Assembly: GCF_001613245.1 (NCBI RefSeq)
Contig: NZ_BDBZ01000006.1
Span: forward strand, 62,001 to 126,000
Source of the DNA: Nocardia speluncae NBRC 108251
GTDB lineage: Bacteria; Actinomycetota; Actinomycetes; Mycobacteriales; Mycobacteriaceae
DNA: 64,000 nucleotides
Direction of reading: 5' to 3'
This document shows positions 42,694 through 53,040 of this stretch, in pieces (the stretch's first letter is position 1; each line of letters starts with the position of its first letter). The notes below the pieces were generated by a model that saw nothing but the letters and a program-made list of their open reading frames with translations, had not been told where the DNA came from and did not search any database. The position numbers were made by a program, and so were the translations under genes.

Positions 42694-42921
42694 TCCGGTC
42701 GGCGTTGCGGCAGGTCACGACGAACGGACCTGCCGCAACGCTGCCACGAAACGGCGAACGACCGGTCTCGCGTGAACTAGGCTCGGCTGACCGAAGGCTA
42801 TCGACGCCCGCTCACCGCGCTCGCCGAGCCGCAGGTAGGGGCCGCTGACGCGCCGGGGTTCACCACACCGAGGTGGCGGGGTCGCGGCCGGCCCGCAGAT
42901 ACCGGCTTCGAAGGAGGACCA

Positions 42922-43806
42922 GTGACCGGCGACCAGAACATCCGCGTGGAGCGCGGAGAATTCGAGCATGCGGGTCACCGGCTCCGCCGCCGCGGCTGGG
43001 TGCCCGAAGCACCGGTGCGCGGGGTGATCGTGCTCGTCCACGGCGTGGCGGAGCATTCCGGCCGATACGACCATATCGGCCGCACGCTCGCCACGAACGG
43101 GTTCGCGGTCGCCGCGCTGGACCATGTGGGGCACGGCGAATCCGCACGTATCGGCGCGCCGGCCAACCTCGGTTCGATCGACGATGCCGCGGACAAGGTG
43201 GCGGCCCTGCTCGAAGTGGTGCGAGTGGAGTATCCCGGCGTGCCGGTTTTCGTGATCGGGCATTCGATGGGTGCGCTGATCACGCTGTACCTGGCGACCC
43301 GGGCGCCGCTGGACGTTGCGGGCGTGGTGGTCTCGGCGCCACCGCTGCTCATCGATGCCGGGAACCCGGTCCAGCGGTTGCTGGCGCCGGTGCTCACCCG
43401 GCTCGCCCCGAACCTGCCTGTGCTGAAATTGGATTCGTCGCAGATCAGCCGCGACCCGGCCGTAGTCACCGCCTACGACAACGATCCGCTCGTCTTCCGC
43501 GGCAAACTCCCCGCCCGTACGGCCACCGAAATCCTGACCTCCGCCGGGCAGGTGCTCGACCGGCTGCCGCAGTTGCGCGTACCGACTCTGGCGATGCACG
43601 GAACCGCCGATGCCATCGCCGCACCGGCGAGTACCGATCGGATCGAACAGCATGCGGGCACCACGGATCTCACGGTCCGCCGATACGACGGCCTGTACCA
43701 CGAGATCTTCAACGAGCCCGAACGCGATCAGGTCCTCGCCGATGTTGTCACCTGGTTGACCGCCCGGCTGCCGGAGCCCGGCGAATCGGACGCCGCAGGA
43801 GTGTGA
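42922..43806 (+). CDS. Monoacylglycerol lipase-type alpha/beta hydrolase
   Basis: GTG 42922 follows AAGGAGG. The 294-aa protein has VIVLVHGVAEHSGRYDHI (oxyanion HG with the AEHSGRY segment characteristic of monoacylglycerol lipases), GHSMGAL with the nucleophile Ser, MHGTADAIAAP (Asp) and YHEIFNEPER (His). This matches Rv0183-type lipases, which release fatty acid from monoacylglycerol for lipid turnover. It has no signal peptide. Confidence 0.9.
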   Translation: MTGDQNIRVERGEFEHAGHRLRRRGWVPEAPVRGVIVLVHGVAEHSGRYDHIGRTLATNGFAVAALDHVGHGESARIGAPANLGSIDDAADKVAALLEVVRVEYPGVPVFVIGHSMGALITLYLATRAPLDVAGVVVSAPPLLIDAGNPVQRLLAPVLTRLAPNLPVLKLDSSQISRDPAVVTAYDNDPLVFRGKLPARTATEILTSAGQVLDRLPQLRVPTLAMHGTADAIAAPASTDRIEQHAGTTDLTVRRYDGLYHEIFNEPERDQVLADVVTWLTARLPEPGESDAAGV

Positions 43807-43922
43807 TCCGCGAACCTGCCGGCCGATGAGCCGATCGTGCTGGCGGGAAGGAGAAGGTATCGGGTACGCCCCGCCGGTCGGCCTGCACTTCTACGCGTTG
43901 TCCGTCCGGGCGCGGGCAGGTG

Positions 43923-44486
43923 TCAGGGCTCCTCTGTCATTGCCAGTAGTTCGGCTCGCGCCACAGCGAGATCGGCACTGCTCAAGTAGGGCGTCGACCG
44001 TGCGACGGCAAGCCCGTCCGCGGTGTAGCGGATGATCAGCACACGCGCATGGGACAGCCCGTCTGCGGCAAAGGCAGCGTTCAGTTCTTCGGCGTCACGC
44101 GCATACAGCGATTCGACCTCCGACAGGTTGCCGAGCGCGGTACTCAGTCCGATCGGATCGAGAATGCACCCGTAGAGGTTGCTGTCACCGGTCATCGCGC
44201 GGATATAGCCGCGGGTGAACTTTCCCGGCCGGTTCTCGGAGAGGTCGATATGAGCGCGGATCTCGTCCCAGCAGCGCCCGATGCTGTGCTCGACCACCCC
44301 GGACAACAGCGTCGCGCGACTGGGGAAATGATGCCGGAGACCGCCTTGGGTCACGCTCGCCGCCTTCGCGATAGCAGCGAGGCTCGCCTTGGATCCGTTC
44401 TCGGCGAACATCTGTTCGGCCGCGTCGAGGATCGCGCGGCGAGTGCGTTCCTTGTCTCGCGTGGGGACCGGTTCAGTGCGCGTCAT
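43923..44486 (-). CDS. TetR-family regulator of the adjacent MFS gene
   Basis: ATG 44486 follows GGAGAAGG and overlaps the end of the MFS gene by 14 bases, so the two are one operon with the transporter first. The 187-aa protein has TRRAILDAAEQMFAENGSKA and LAAIAKAASVTQGGLRHHF, a standard TetR DNA-binding domain. The likely operator is a pair of CTCGA(A/G)TGAG repeats in front of the MFS gene, giving auto-control. Confidence 0.9.
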   Translation of the reverse strand: MTRTEPVPTRDKERTRRAILDAAEQMFAENGSKASLAAIAKAASVTQGGLRHHFPSRATLLSGVVEHSIGRCWDEIRAHIDLSENRPGKFTRGYIRAMTGDSNLYGCILDPIGLSTALGNLSEVESLYARDAEELNAAFAADGLSHARVLIIRYTADGLAVARSTPYLSSADLAVARAELLAMTEEP

Positions 44487-45993
44487 GAGCCTTCTCCAGA
44501 GCACCTCGCGGCGAGGGGATCACCCGCCAGGCCACCACCGCCGAGACGACGAGGAGCCCGGCAGCGAGGAACGAGGTCGTCTGCACCGCATCGGCGAACG
44601 CTGATCGGGCGTGCTCGACGACCGTCGCATCGGTGACGGTATCGACCGTTACTGCGAGGGACTGCTCGGCCGCCGCCGCGTCGGCACCGTTCGTGCCGGC
44701 CGGCAGGTCGAGATGCGAGCGGTACATTGCCAGGTGAACCGAACCGAGGACCGCGATCCCCAGGGCCACTCCGAGCTCGTAGGCGGTTTCCGCGATGGCG
44801 GACGCGGCACCGGCGCGCTCTTTCGGTACTGCCGAGACCACTGCGTCCGTCGACAGTGTCATCGCCACACTGGTGCCCAGCCCGATCACGACCAGCGCGA
44901 TGCCGAGTCCCCAGTAGGTGGTCTGGGAGGTGGTCAGGCCGATCCCGACCAGACCGACCGCACCGACAGCCAGACCCAGCCCGATCGCCCGCCCGGCGCC
45001 CAGCCGCGCCGCCAGCCAACCGACGAAGGCGATGACCACCATCGCCGCCAGGGTCGTCGGTAGTTCGGCGAGCCCGGCCTGCAACGGTCCGTACTCACGA
45101 ACGAGTTGCAGGTACTGGGAGAAGAAGAACAGCAGGCCCACGAACGCGAAGATCGCCAACCCGTTGGCAGCCACCGCGCCCGAGAACGCAGGCAGCCGGA
45201 ACAGGGTGATATCGAGCAGTGGATCGGTGAGCCGCCGCTGCCGGCGCAGGAAGGCCCATCCGGCGGCCAGGCCGAGCAGCGCGCAGACCGGGATCGTCCA
45301 GTCCCATCCACTGCCGACCCAATGCTTCACGGAATACACCAGCGGGACGATCGCCACGATCGACAGCAGCGAGGACAGCAGATCGATGGGAGTGGTGGCG
45401 CCGCCGCGGGACTCGGGGATCAGGATCGGTCCGGCGATCAGGACCAACGCCATGATGGGCAGGTTGATCAAGAACACCGAGCCCCACCAGAAGTTTTCGA
45501 GCAGCACGCCGCCGACCAGTGGGCCCAGTGCCGCACCGGCGGTCGCACCCATCGACCAGAACGCGATCGCGGTGGTGCGTTGTTTCGGATCGGCGAACAT
45601 CGCCCGGACGATCGACAATGTCGAGGGCATCAGCGTCGCGCCGGCCACACCCAGCAGCACGCGGGCGGCGATGAGAGTTTCGGGGTTCGGCGCGAACGCG
45701 GAGATCACCGATGCGATTCCGAAAGCCGCGGAGCCGATGAGCAACAGCCGTTTCCGGCCGATCCGGTCGGCCAGGTTCCCCATCGTGATCAGCAGGCCCG
45801 CCAGCACGAACGAGTAGATATCCCCGATCCACAACAGTTGCGTGGCACTCGGTCCGATATCGGCGGTCAACGCCGGAACTGCCAGGTAGAGCACGGTGGC
45901 GTCGACGGCGAGCAGCGTTACGACCAGCACCAGCACACCCAGTGCCGCCCATTCCCGGCGACCGGCACGAAGCGGGGTTTCCAAGTCAGTCAC
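44473..45993 (-). CDS. MFS drug exporter, DHA2 (EmrB/QacA) type
   Basis: GTG 45993 sits five bases after AAGGTGG and is preferred over GTG 46011. The 506-aa protein has 14 likely membrane helices, the motif-A loop GNLADRIGRKRLLLIG, the antiporter motif C region GATAGAALGPLVGG and an early acidic residue in LLAVDATVLYLAVPAL. This is the QacA/EmrB group of proton-driven multidrug exporters. The TetR gene overlapping its 3' end probably represses it; two direct repeats lie 18 bp before the start. Confidence 0.92.
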   Translation of the reverse strand: MTDLETPLRAGRREWAALGVLVLVVTLLAVDATVLYLAVPALTADIGPSATQLLWIGDIYSFVLAGLLITMGNLADRIGRKRLLLIGSAAFGIASVISAFAPNPETLIAARVLLGVAGATLMPSTLSIVRAMFADPKQRTTAIAFWSMGATAGAALGPLVGGVLLENFWWGSVFLINLPIMALVLIAGPILIPESRGGATTPIDLLSSLLSIVAIVPLVYSVKHWVGSGWDWTIPVCALLGLAAGWAFLRRQRRLTDPLLDITLFRLPAFSGAVAANGLAIFAFVGLLFFFSQYLQLVREYGPLQAGLAELPTTLAAMVVIAFVGWLAARLGAGRAIGLGLAVGAVGLVGIGLTTSQTTYWGLGIALVVIGLGTSVAMTLSTDAVVSAVPKERAGAASAIAETAYELGVALGIAVLGSVHLAMYRSHLDLPAGTNGADAAAAEQSLAVTVDTVTDATVVEHARSAFADAVQTTSFLAAGLLVVSAVVAWRVIPSPRGALEKAHDAH

Positions 45994-46010
45994 GTCGACC
46001 ACCTTAACCA

Positions 46011-46041
46011 CTCGAATGAGTTGTTGAAGCGCTCGAGTGAG
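46011..46041. promoter_or_regulatory. Direct-repeat operator before MFS/TetR operon
   Basis: CTCGAATGAG (46011-46020) and CTCGAGTGAG (46032-46041) are spaced 21 bp start to start, two helical turns. Each is a near-palindrome. They lie just upstream of the exporter start and are suited to paired TetR dimers. Confidence 0.6.
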
Positions 46042-46089
46042 CTTTTACACGCGAAGCGTCGCCGTTCGAGTTGCCGAGCCCGCGAATTC

Positions 46090-46102
46090 CTACTTCGAGT
46101 AG
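46090..46102. promoter_or_regulatory. vapBC operator palindrome
   Basis: CTACT-tcg-AGTAG, 12 bp before the antitoxin ATG and followed by a further TAAAGTAG half-site. It lies in an AT-richer patch. The spacing is that of autorepressed toxin-antitoxin operators. Confidence 0.55.
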
Positions 46103-46114
46103 TAAAGTAGTGGC

Positions 46115-46405
46115 ATGACAGCGGCACATGCGGAGCACTCTCCCGGCGACGGGCCGGCATCGAAGGTCAGCGTGTCGCTACGCGCCGGGAATGTTCGGGC
46201 GATTCGGGAGCGGGTCGGGACACGCGGCTTTTCCGCGTATGTCGATGCCGCAGTCGAACGCCAGATCGAACGGGATCTCCTCGAAGAGGCGCTGCTGGCC
46301 AACGAGGAACACGCCGGATCCGCAACAGCAGACTTCCGCGATGAGGCCGCCACCTTTTTTCGTGAGCTCAAGACAGATCCGGACCTGCGCCTGGAGGACA
46401 CGTGA
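46115..46405 (+). CDS. VapB-like antitoxin
   Basis: A 96-aa protein encoded just before a PIN toxin. It has a ribbon-helix-helix-like N-terminal half (KVSVSLRAGNVRAIRERVG, then GFSAYVDAAVERQIERDLLE) and an acidic C-terminal tail (FFRELKTDPDLRLEDT) that would wrap the toxin. Its stop overlaps the toxin GTG by four bases. A palindrome upstream is a likely autorepression site. Confidence 0.8.
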   Translation: MTAAHAEHSPGDGPASKVSVSLRAGNVRAIRERVGTRGFSAYVDAAVERQIERDLLEEALLANEEHAGSATADFRDEAATFFRELKTDPDLRLEDT

Positions 46406-46818
46406 CACGCCGGTCGAGCCGCCTGAGCGCCGGAACGCTGGTGCTGGACTGCGAAGGACTGTCCAAATGGGTAAGCGCCGACCCACGTGTAACGGCCTAC
46501 GTCCGCGAGGCGCAAGACAACGATCTGCGAGTCGTCGTCAGCGCCCTCACCCCCATCGAAGCGTTCGACGTGCGATCGAACAGCAATCGACTGCACTGGC
46601 ATCTATCCCGCCTGCGGATCGAGCCGGTGACCGACGAGATCTCGTTCCACGCCATGGAACTGCTGCGTACGGCAGGCTTACACGGTCACAATTACGCGAT
46701 CGACGCGGTAGTCGCCGCTACTGCACTACGCGCGGTGAAACCCGTCGCCATCCTCACCTCGGATGTCGACGATATGGTGCAGCTCTGCGGTAAGCGAGTA
46801 CGCGCACTGGGGGTATGA
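46402..46818 (+). CDS. PIN-domain toxin (VapC-like ribonuclease)
   Basis: GTG 46402 overlaps the antitoxin stop (GTGA). The 138-aa protein has the PIN acidic set: Asp in LVLDCEGLSKW, Glu in ALTPIEAF, Asp in NYAIDAVVAATAL and Asp in LTSDVDDM. These coordinate metal for RNA cleavage, usually of tRNA or rRNA. It converges with glnE, 35 bases away. Confidence 0.85.
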   Translation: MTRRSSRLSAGTLVLDCEGLSKWVSADPRVTAYVREAQDNDLRVVVSALTPIEAFDVRSNSNRLHWHLSRLRIEPVTDEISFHAMELLRTAGLHGHNYAIDAVVAATALRAVKPVAILTSDVDDMVQLCGKRVRALGV

Positions 46819-46853
46819 GCCGAGCCGGGTCGGCGCCTGGCACCGCACACAGC

Positions 46854-49800
46854 TCAGACGCCGAACACTCGTTCCACCACCGCACGCGCCCGGCGAGTGA
46901 TCCGCAGGTAGTTGTCCAGGAATTCCCCGCCGTCGTCGCTCGGCCAGCCGGCAACCCGCGCCACCGCCGACAGGGTGCGGCCCGGCGCCGGCAGCTGGTC
47001 GCTGGGTTTCCCGCGCACCAGCACCAGCGCGTTGCGGGCCGCGGTGGCGGTGAGCCAGGACTGCCGGAGCAGATCGGTGTCCTCGGCGCCGAGTAATTCG
47101 TGTCGCGCGATGACGTCCAGCGCTTCCAGGGTCGAGGTGTTGTGCAGTTCCGGCACCTCGTGCGCATGCCGCAACTGCAGCAGTTGCACGGTCCATTCGA
47201 TATCGGCGAGTCCACCGCGACCCAGTTTGGTGTGGGTGGCGGGGTCGGCGCCGCGGGGCAGCCGTTCGGAATCCACCCGGGCCTTGATCCGCCGGATCTC
47301 GCGCACGGCGTCGGCGGAGACACCGCCGGCCGGATACCGCACCGGATCGATCGTGTGCAGGAACCGCAGCCCGAGGTCTTGGTCACCGGACACCTGATGG
47401 GCCCGCAGCAGTGCCTGCACTTCCCAGGGCTGCGCCCACTGGCGGTAGTAGGCGGCGTAGGCGGCGAGCGTGCGCACCAGCGGCCCGCTACGCCCCTCGG
47501 GACGTAAGCCGGCGTCTACCTGTAGCGGCGGGTCGGTGCTGGGTGCGCCGAGCAGTTTCTGCACCTGCTCGGCGATACCGTTGGCCCATTTCACCGCGAC
47601 GTGCTCGTCCTCGCCCGGCCGGGGATCGCAGACGAACAGCACATCGGCGTCCGAGCCGTAACCGAGTTCCATCCCGCCGAGCCGGCCCATCCCGATCACC
47701 GCGAAATCCGCGGGTGCCGGGGCGCCGCGTTCGGCGACGCTCGCCCGGATCACCGCCCGCAGCGAGGCCTCGAGCACCGCCACCCACACCGACGACAGCG
47801 CGGTGCAGACCTGCGGTACATCGAGCAACCCGAGCAGATCCGCCGAGGCCACCCGGGCCAGCTCGTGCCGGCGCAGCGAACGGGCGGTCGCGACAGCACG
47901 TTTCGGGTCGTCGTAGCGATCGGCGGCGGTGAGGATCCCGCCCGCCACATCCGCCGGCTGGGGGCGCAGCAGCAGCGGCCCTTCGGGGCCGTCGGCGAAC
48001 ATACGGATGGTTTCGGGGGCGTTGATGAGCAGGTCGGGCAGGTATGCCGAGGAACCCAGGACCATCATCAACCGCTGCCCCACCGCGCCTTCGTCGCGCA
48101 GCACTCGCAGATACCAGTCCTGATCGTTGAGGCCTTCCGATACCCGCCGGTAGGCGAGCAGGCCCGCGTCGGGGTCGGGGGTGTCGCCGAGCCAGGCCAG
48201 CAGTGTCGGCAACAGCAGTGCCTGGATCCGGCCCTTCCGGGAGATACCGCTGGTGAGGGCACGCAGGTGGCCGAGGGCATGCTCCGGGTCGGCATATCCG
48301 AGCGCGGCGAGCTGGCGGACGGCAGCGTCGGGGCCGAGCCGCAATGCGGCCGATTCGATACTGGCCACCGATTCCAGTAGCGGCCGGTAGAAGAGTTTGG
48401 TGTGCAGGCGCCGGATCCGGCTGGTGTTGCGGCGCAGCTCCACCTGCAACACTCCGGCGGCGTCCCGTTTGCCGTCGGGCCGGATATGCGCGGCCCGGGC
48501 CAGCCACCGCATACCTTCCTCGTCGTCGGCGGCGGGCAGGGTATGTGTGCGTTTGAGCCGTTGCAATTGCAGCCGGTGCTCCAGCAGCCGCAGAAACTCG
48601 TAGGAGGCGGTCAAGTTGGCGGCGTCCTCGCGACCCACATAACCGCGCGCGGTCAACGCCGCCAGGGCTTCCACAGTGCCCTGCACATGCAATTTCGGAT
48701 CGACCCGGCCGTGCACGAGCTGCAGGAGCTGCACCGCGAACTCCACATCCCGCAAGCTGCCGCTGCCCAGTTTCAGTTCCCGATCCCGCAGGTCCTCGGG
48801 CACCAGCTTCTCCACGCGGCGGCGCATGGCCTGTACATCGGGGACGAAGTCCGGGCGTTCGGAGGCGGTCCACACCATCGCGTCCGTGGCCGCGCGGTAC
48901 TGCTCCCCCAATTCCGGATCACCGGTCATCGGACGCGCCTTGAGCAGCGCCTGGAACTCCCAGGTCCGCGCCCAGCGCTGGTAGTAGGCCAGATGCGATT
49001 CGAGGGTGCGCACCAGGGCACCGGCCTTACCTTCGGGCCGCAGCCCCGCGTCCACCTCGAAGAAAGCAGAACTACCGACGGTCATCATCTCCGCGGCCAG
49101 GCGAGTGGCGATGGCGTCGGCGGGTTCGGCGACGAACACGATATCCACATCGCTGACGTAGTTGAGTTCGCAGGCCCCGCTCTTGCCCATGGCGATCACG
49201 GCCAGCCGCACCGGACACGGTTCGTCGCGGCATACCCGCGCCACCGCCACGGCGAGCGCGGTGGTGAGCGCCGCGTCGGCCAGCGCGGTGAGCTGGCGAC
49301 CCACCACCTCGTACGGGACAACCGGCTCGTTCTCCACGGTCGCGGCCAGATCGACGGCGGCCAGCAGCATGAGCTGATCGCGGTAGCGTTTGCGCAGCGC
49401 GGCCACCACTTCGGGTCCGGATTCGGTGGCGCGGAACAACATCGGTGCGGCGTTGGGCCCGGTTTCCGGTTCGGCGCCGACCACCGCAAGTAGATCGGCG
49501 ACCAATTCGTCCCGGTCGGGCAGTTCCTCGCGGCGCAACATTGTCCAGGAACGCGGATCGGCCACCAGGTGATCACCGAACGCGGTGGAGGAACCGATGA
49601 GCGCGAACAACCTGCCACGCAGTGTCGTCTCGGCGCGGATCGCGGAATCCAGGGCGTCCCAATCACTTCCGAGGGATTCGCGGATCCGGATCAGGGTGGT
49701 GAGCGCGAGATCCGCGTCCGGTGCACGCGACAGCGACCACAGCACCGCGATGCTCTCGACATTGTCCCAGCCGAGGGTTGTCAGCGATTCTGCGGCCGTC

Positions 49801-49865
49801 GGCTCGAGCAATCCGAGCCGGCCGGCGCGGGGGACGGCGGACCGGGCGGACGGGGGGCGGACCAT
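46854..49865 (-). CDS. glnE: Bifunctional glutamine synthetase adenylyltransferase/deadenylyltransferase
   Basis: A 1003-aa enzyme of normal length for actinomycetes. Two nucleotidyltransferase halves are visible: the N-terminal deadenylylase with [13 protein letters not shown], and the C-terminal adenylylase with [17 protein letters not shown]. Each has the paired Asp needed for metal binding. Both halves carry [18 protein letters not shown] segments, and a helical linker joins them. It controls GlnA1 by AMP transfer to Tyr406 in response to nitrogen status. It is downstream of glnA2 on the same strand with 61 bp between, so co-transcription is likely. Confidence 0.97.
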   Translation of the reverse strand: MVRPPSARSAVPRAGRLGLLEPTAAESLTTLGWDNVESIAVLWSLSRAPDADLALTTLIRIRESLGSDWDALDSAIRAETTLRGRLFALIGSSTAFGDHLVADPRSWTMLRREELPDRDELVADLLAVVGAEPETGPNAAPMLFRATESGPEVVAALRKRYRDQLMLLAAVDLAATVENEPVVPYEVVGRQLTALADAALTTALAVAVARVCRDEPCPVRLAVIAMGKSGACELNYVSDVDIVFVAEPADAIATRLAAEMMTVGSSAFFEVDAGLRPEGKAGALVRTLESHLAYYQRWARTWEFQALLKARPMTGDPELGEQYRAATDAMVWTASERPDFVPDVQAMRRRVEKLVPEDLRDRELKLGSGSLRDVEFAVQLLQLVHGRVDPKLHVQGTVEALAALTARGYVGREDAANLTASYEFLRLLEHRLQLQRLKRTHTLPAADDEEGMRWLARAAHIRPDGKRDAAGVLQVELRRNTSRIRRLHTKLFYRPLLESVASIESAALRLGPDAAVRQLAALGYADPEHALGHLRALTSGISRKGRIQALLLPTLLAWLGDTPDPDAGLLAYRRVSEGLNDQDWYLRVLRDEGAVGQRLMMVLGSSAYLPDLLINAPETIRMFADGPEGPLLLRPQPADVAGGILTAADRYDDPKRAVATARSLRRHELARVASADLLGLLDVPQVCTALSSVWVAVLEASLRAVIRASVAERGAPAPADFAVIGMGRLGGMELGYGSDADVLFVCDPRPGEDEHVAVKWANGIAEQVQKLLGAPSTDPPLQVDAGLRPEGRSGPLVRTLAAYAAYYRQWAQPWEVQALLRAHQVSGDQDLGLRFLHTIDPVRYPAGGVSADAVREIRRIKARVDSERLPRGADPATHTKLGRGGLADIEWTVQLLQLRHAHEVPELHNTSTLEALDVIARHELLGAEDTDLLRQSWLTATAARNALVLVRGKPSDQLPAPGRTLSAVARVAGWPSDDGGEFLDNYLRITRRARAVVERVFGV

Positions 49866-49926
49866 GAGCCCAAGTTACCCAGAACCGGCCCGCAAGTGTG
49901 CCGGACCCCCGCCCGCCGCCGCGTCG

Positions 49927-51264
49927 TTACAGACCGAGATACTCCTGCAGTTCGAACGGCGTCACCTGGGTCCGGTAATCCGCCCACTCGCGGCGCTTGT
50001 TGCGCAGGAAGAAATCGAAGACGTGCTCCCCCAGCGTTTCGGCCACCAGTTCCGACCGCTCCATCGCCTTCAGCGCCTCGTCCAGGGTGCCGGGCAGCTC
50101 CTTGAACCCCATCGCGCGTCGCTCGGCCGCGGTGAGCGACCAGACGTCGTCCTCGGCTTCGGGCGGCAGTTCGTACCCCTTCTCGATCCCCCGCAGGCCG
50201 GCGGCCAGCAGAACGGCGAAGGTCAGGTAGGGGTTGCAGGCCGAATCGGGGCTGCGGATCTCGACCCGCCGCGACGAGGCCTTGTTCGGGGTGTACATGG
50301 GCACCCGGACCAGCGCCGACCGGTTGGACCGGCCCCACGAGGCCGCTGTCGGCGCCTCGCCGCCGTGGATGAGCCGTTTGTAGGAGTTCACCCACTGGTT
50401 GGTGACGGCGCTGATCTCGTGCGCGTGTTCGAGAATGCCGGCGATGAAGGCCCGCGCGGTCCCCGAGAGATTATCCGGATCGTCGGGGTCGGCGAAGGCG
50501 TTCGCCTCGCCCTCGAACAGGCTCATATGCGTATGCATGGCCGACCCGGGATGCTGGGAGAACGGTTTGGGCATGAACGTCGCGCGCACACCCTCATCGA
50601 TGGCGACTTCCTTGATCAGGTAACGGAAGGTCATCACATTGTCGGCCATCGACAGCGCGTCGGCGTAGCGCAGATCGATCTCCTGCTGGCCGGGAGCACC
50701 TTCGTGGTGGCTGAACTCCACCGAGATCCCCATGGATTCGAGGGCGTCGATGGCGTGGCGCCGGAAATTCGGTGCGGAATCGTGCACGGCCTGGTCGAAG
50801 AACCCGCCGGTATCGGCGGGGACGGGCGGCAGTCCGTCGGCCTGATTCTTCAGCAGGAAGAATTCGATCTCCGGGTGCACATAGCAGTTGAAGCCGACAT
50901 CACCGGCCTTGTTCAGCTGACGCCGCAGGACATGGCGCGGATCGGCCCACGACGGCGAACCGTCGGGCATGGTGATATCGCAGAACATCCGGGCAGAGTG
51001 CTGATGCCCCTTGCTGGAGGACCACGGCAGCACCTGGAAGGTGGACGGGTCGGGCCGGGCCACCATATCGGCCTCGGAGATCCGGGCGAATCCCTCGATG
51101 GCCGACCCGTCGAATCCGATGCCCTCTTCGAACGCCCCCTCGAGTTCGGCGGGCGCGATGGCGACGGACTTCAGGTAGCCCAGCACGTCGGTGAACCAGA
51201 GACGTACGAATCGGATGTCCCGCTCTTCGAGCGTCCGCAGCACGAATTCCTTCTGGCGATCCAT
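49927..51264 (-). CDS. glnA2: Glutamine synthetase-family protein GlnA2
   Basis: A 445-aa protein, one residue from M. tuberculosis GlnA2 (446). It begins MDRQKEFVLRTLEERDIRFV and has FDGSAIEGFARI, the metal segment YVHPEIEFFLL, EFSHHEGAPGQQEIDLRY and LVRVPMYTP. It lacks the NLYELPPEE adenylylation loop of GlnA1, showing KGYELPPEAEDDVWSLTAAE instead with no equivalent Tyr site, so GlnE should not modify it. GlnA2-type proteins can act on other amines in Streptomyces. Located directly upstream of glnE. Confidence 0.95.
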   Translation of the reverse strand: MDRQKEFVLRTLEERDIRFVRLWFTDVLGYLKSVAIAPAELEGAFEEGIGFDGSAIEGFARISEADMVARPDPSTFQVLPWSSSKGHQHSARMFCDITMPDGSPSWADPRHVLRRQLNKAGDVGFNCYVHPEIEFFLLKNQADGLPPVPADTGGFFDQAVHDSAPNFRRHAIDALESMGISVEFSHHEGAPGQQEIDLRYADALSMADNVMTFRYLIKEVAIDEGVRATFMPKPFSQHPGSAMHTHMSLFEGEANAFADPDDPDNLSGTARAFIAGILEHAHEISAVTNQWVNSYKRLIHGGEAPTAASWGRSNRSALVRVPMYTPNKASSRRVEIRSPDSACNPYLTFAVLLAAGLRGIEKGYELPPEAEDDVWSLTAAERRAMGFKELPGTLDEALKAMERSELVAETLGEHVFDFFLRNKRREWADYRTQVTPFELQEYLGL

Positions 51265-51350
51265 GCCCGCGAGCGTAAGCACCTGGCGTTAAATCCGTGT
51301 TACATGGCCGCTGCGCTGTGTGTCGGTTCACCGGTGCGGACGGGCATCAC

Positions 51351-52895
51351 TCAGCAGCGCAACCCCTCGGGCGGCGATTTCAGGTCGACCAGATAGTCGA
51401 TCACGGCATCGTCGACGCAGGTCGCACCGCCGTTGAACACCACAGTGTGACTATCGCCCTCATGGGTGATCAACGCCGCCCCGAGTTGCCCGGCCAGATC
51501 CACGCCGGCCTGGTAGGGCGTCGCCGGATCGCCTGTGGTGGAAACCACCACCAGCTGCGGCAGACCCGCCACGGAAATCTCGTGCGGTCGGCTGGTGTTC
51601 GGGACCGGCCAGCCCGCGCACAGTTCCAGCGGCGCTGCGCCGGTACCGCGGCCGTCGTCCAGGAAGGGAGCCGCGGCACGATATTCGGTGTCCTGGCGCC
51701 CGGCCACGGCGGGATCGGTGACCCGGGGATCGTCGACGCAGCGGATCGCATTGAAGGCATCGGTCAGGTTGCTGTAGCTGCCGTCGTCGCGGCGGCCGTT
51801 GTACATATCGGCGAGTTGCAGCAGGGTATCGCCGCGCCCCTCGCTCAGTTCGGTGAGTGCGACGGTGAGCACCGGCCAGAAATCGGCGCTGTACAGGGTC
51901 TGCTGGACGCCGGTGATCGCATCGTCGTAGCTGAGCCCGCGGGGATCGGTGGTGGCCGCAGGGGTATCCCACAGGGGATCCACCAGCTCCCGGAAACGCG
52001 GGATCACCTGTGCGGGGTCGGTGCCCAGCGGGCAGTCCGCCGATTTCACACAATCCGCGGCAAAGGCGTCGAACGCCTGCTGGAACCCGGCCGCCTGGCG
52101 CAGCGATTCCGCTACCGGATCCTGCGTGGGATCGATGGCGCCGTCGAGGACCATCGCCCGCACATTGCCCGGGAACTTCTCGGCATACGCCGTACCGAGC
52201 CGTGTGCCGTAGGAATAACCCAGGTAGTTCAGCTTCGGATCGCCCAGTACCGCGCGGATGACGTCCATATCCTGCACGACCTCGCGGGTCCCGATATGGG
52301 CGAGCAGATCGGCGCCGCTGCGCGCCATACAGCGGTCGGCGTATTCGCGGTTCTCGGCCTCGTCGGCGGCGATTCCCTCGGGCGTGTTCGGTGCGGGTGT
52401 TTCGGCACGTTCGGCATCGGCCTCCTGGGGGGTCAGGCAGGTCACGGCAGGGGTGGACGCGCCGACCCCGCGCGGGTCGAAACCCACCCGGTCGAATCGT
52501 TCGGCCACCGGCGTCCCGCCGCCGATCGTGGCGGTGGACAGTCCCGACATCCCCGGCCCACCCGGATTGAGCAGCAGCGACCCGATCCGCGGCCCGGTCG
52601 CCCGCAGCCGCGACAGTGCCAGTTGCGCGGTCGGGCCGTCGGGGTCGGCGTAGTCGATCGGTACCTCGATCCGGGCGCACTGCGCGGCCGGCGGCAGGCT
52701 CTCCTCCGGTGCGACGTACCCGACGCAGGATTCCCATTGCGGAACCTGGGCGTAGAAGCGGGTCAGCTCCGCGGGGACGGGCGCCGGTGGCGCCGTCGCC
52801 ACCTCTGGCTCGTCCGCACATCCCGCGACGAGGATCGCCACCGCCGCCAGCACACCCGCCGGCACTCCACACCACCCACTGCGCACCGGCGCCAT
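51351..52895 (-). CDS. Hip1/CaeA-like lipoprotein serine protease (TAP-like alpha/beta hydrolase)
   Basis: A 514-aa exported lipoprotein: signal VLAAVAILVAGCADEPE with lipobox Cys. It has an alpha/beta hydrolase N-terminal part (LLLNPGGPGMSGLS, VGFDPRGVGASTP) and the TAP C-terminal domain. The triad is Ser in YLGYSYGTRLG, Asp in VVSTTGDPATPY and His in EGDSHTV. This corresponds to Rv2223c/Rv2224c; Rv2224c (Hip1/CaeA) is a cell-envelope protease of M. tuberculosis, so a similar role is inferred. One copy is present here, while M. tuberculosis has two. It lies between glnA2 and panB as there. Confidence 0.9.
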   Translation of the reverse strand: MAPVRSGWCGVPAGVLAAVAILVAGCADEPEVATAPPAPVPAELTRFYAQVPQWESCVGYVAPEESLPPAAQCARIEVPIDYADPDGPTAQLALSRLRATGPRIGSLLLNPGGPGMSGLSTATIGGGTPVAERFDRVGFDPRGVGASTPAVTCLTPQEADAERAETPAPNTPEGIAADEAENREYADRCMARSGADLLAHIGTREVVQDMDVIRAVLGDPKLNYLGYSYGTRLGTAYAEKFPGNVRAMVLDGAIDPTQDPVAESLRQAAGFQQAFDAFAADCVKSADCPLGTDPAQVIPRFRELVDPLWDTPAATTDPRGLSYDDAITGVQQTLYSADFWPVLTVALTELSEGRGDTLLQLADMYNGRRDDGSYSNLTDAFNAIRCVDDPRVTDPAVAGRQDTEYRAAAPFLDDGRGTGAAPLELCAGWPVPNTSRPHEISVAGLPQLVVVSTTGDPATPYQAGVDLAGQLGAALITHEGDSHTVVFNGGATCVDDAVIDYLVDLKSPPEGLRC

Positions 52896-53040
52896 GCTAG
52901 CGCCACCAGCGCCGACACCCGGGGATGTGACAAACCGCACCAGGTCGCGGGGTTAGTTCCGGCTCCGCCGCGGGTGCACACTGGTAGGCGTCACACCCAC
53001 CCGGGGACCCGGTCAGGGCCTCGAGGAGACGAAAGGGACG

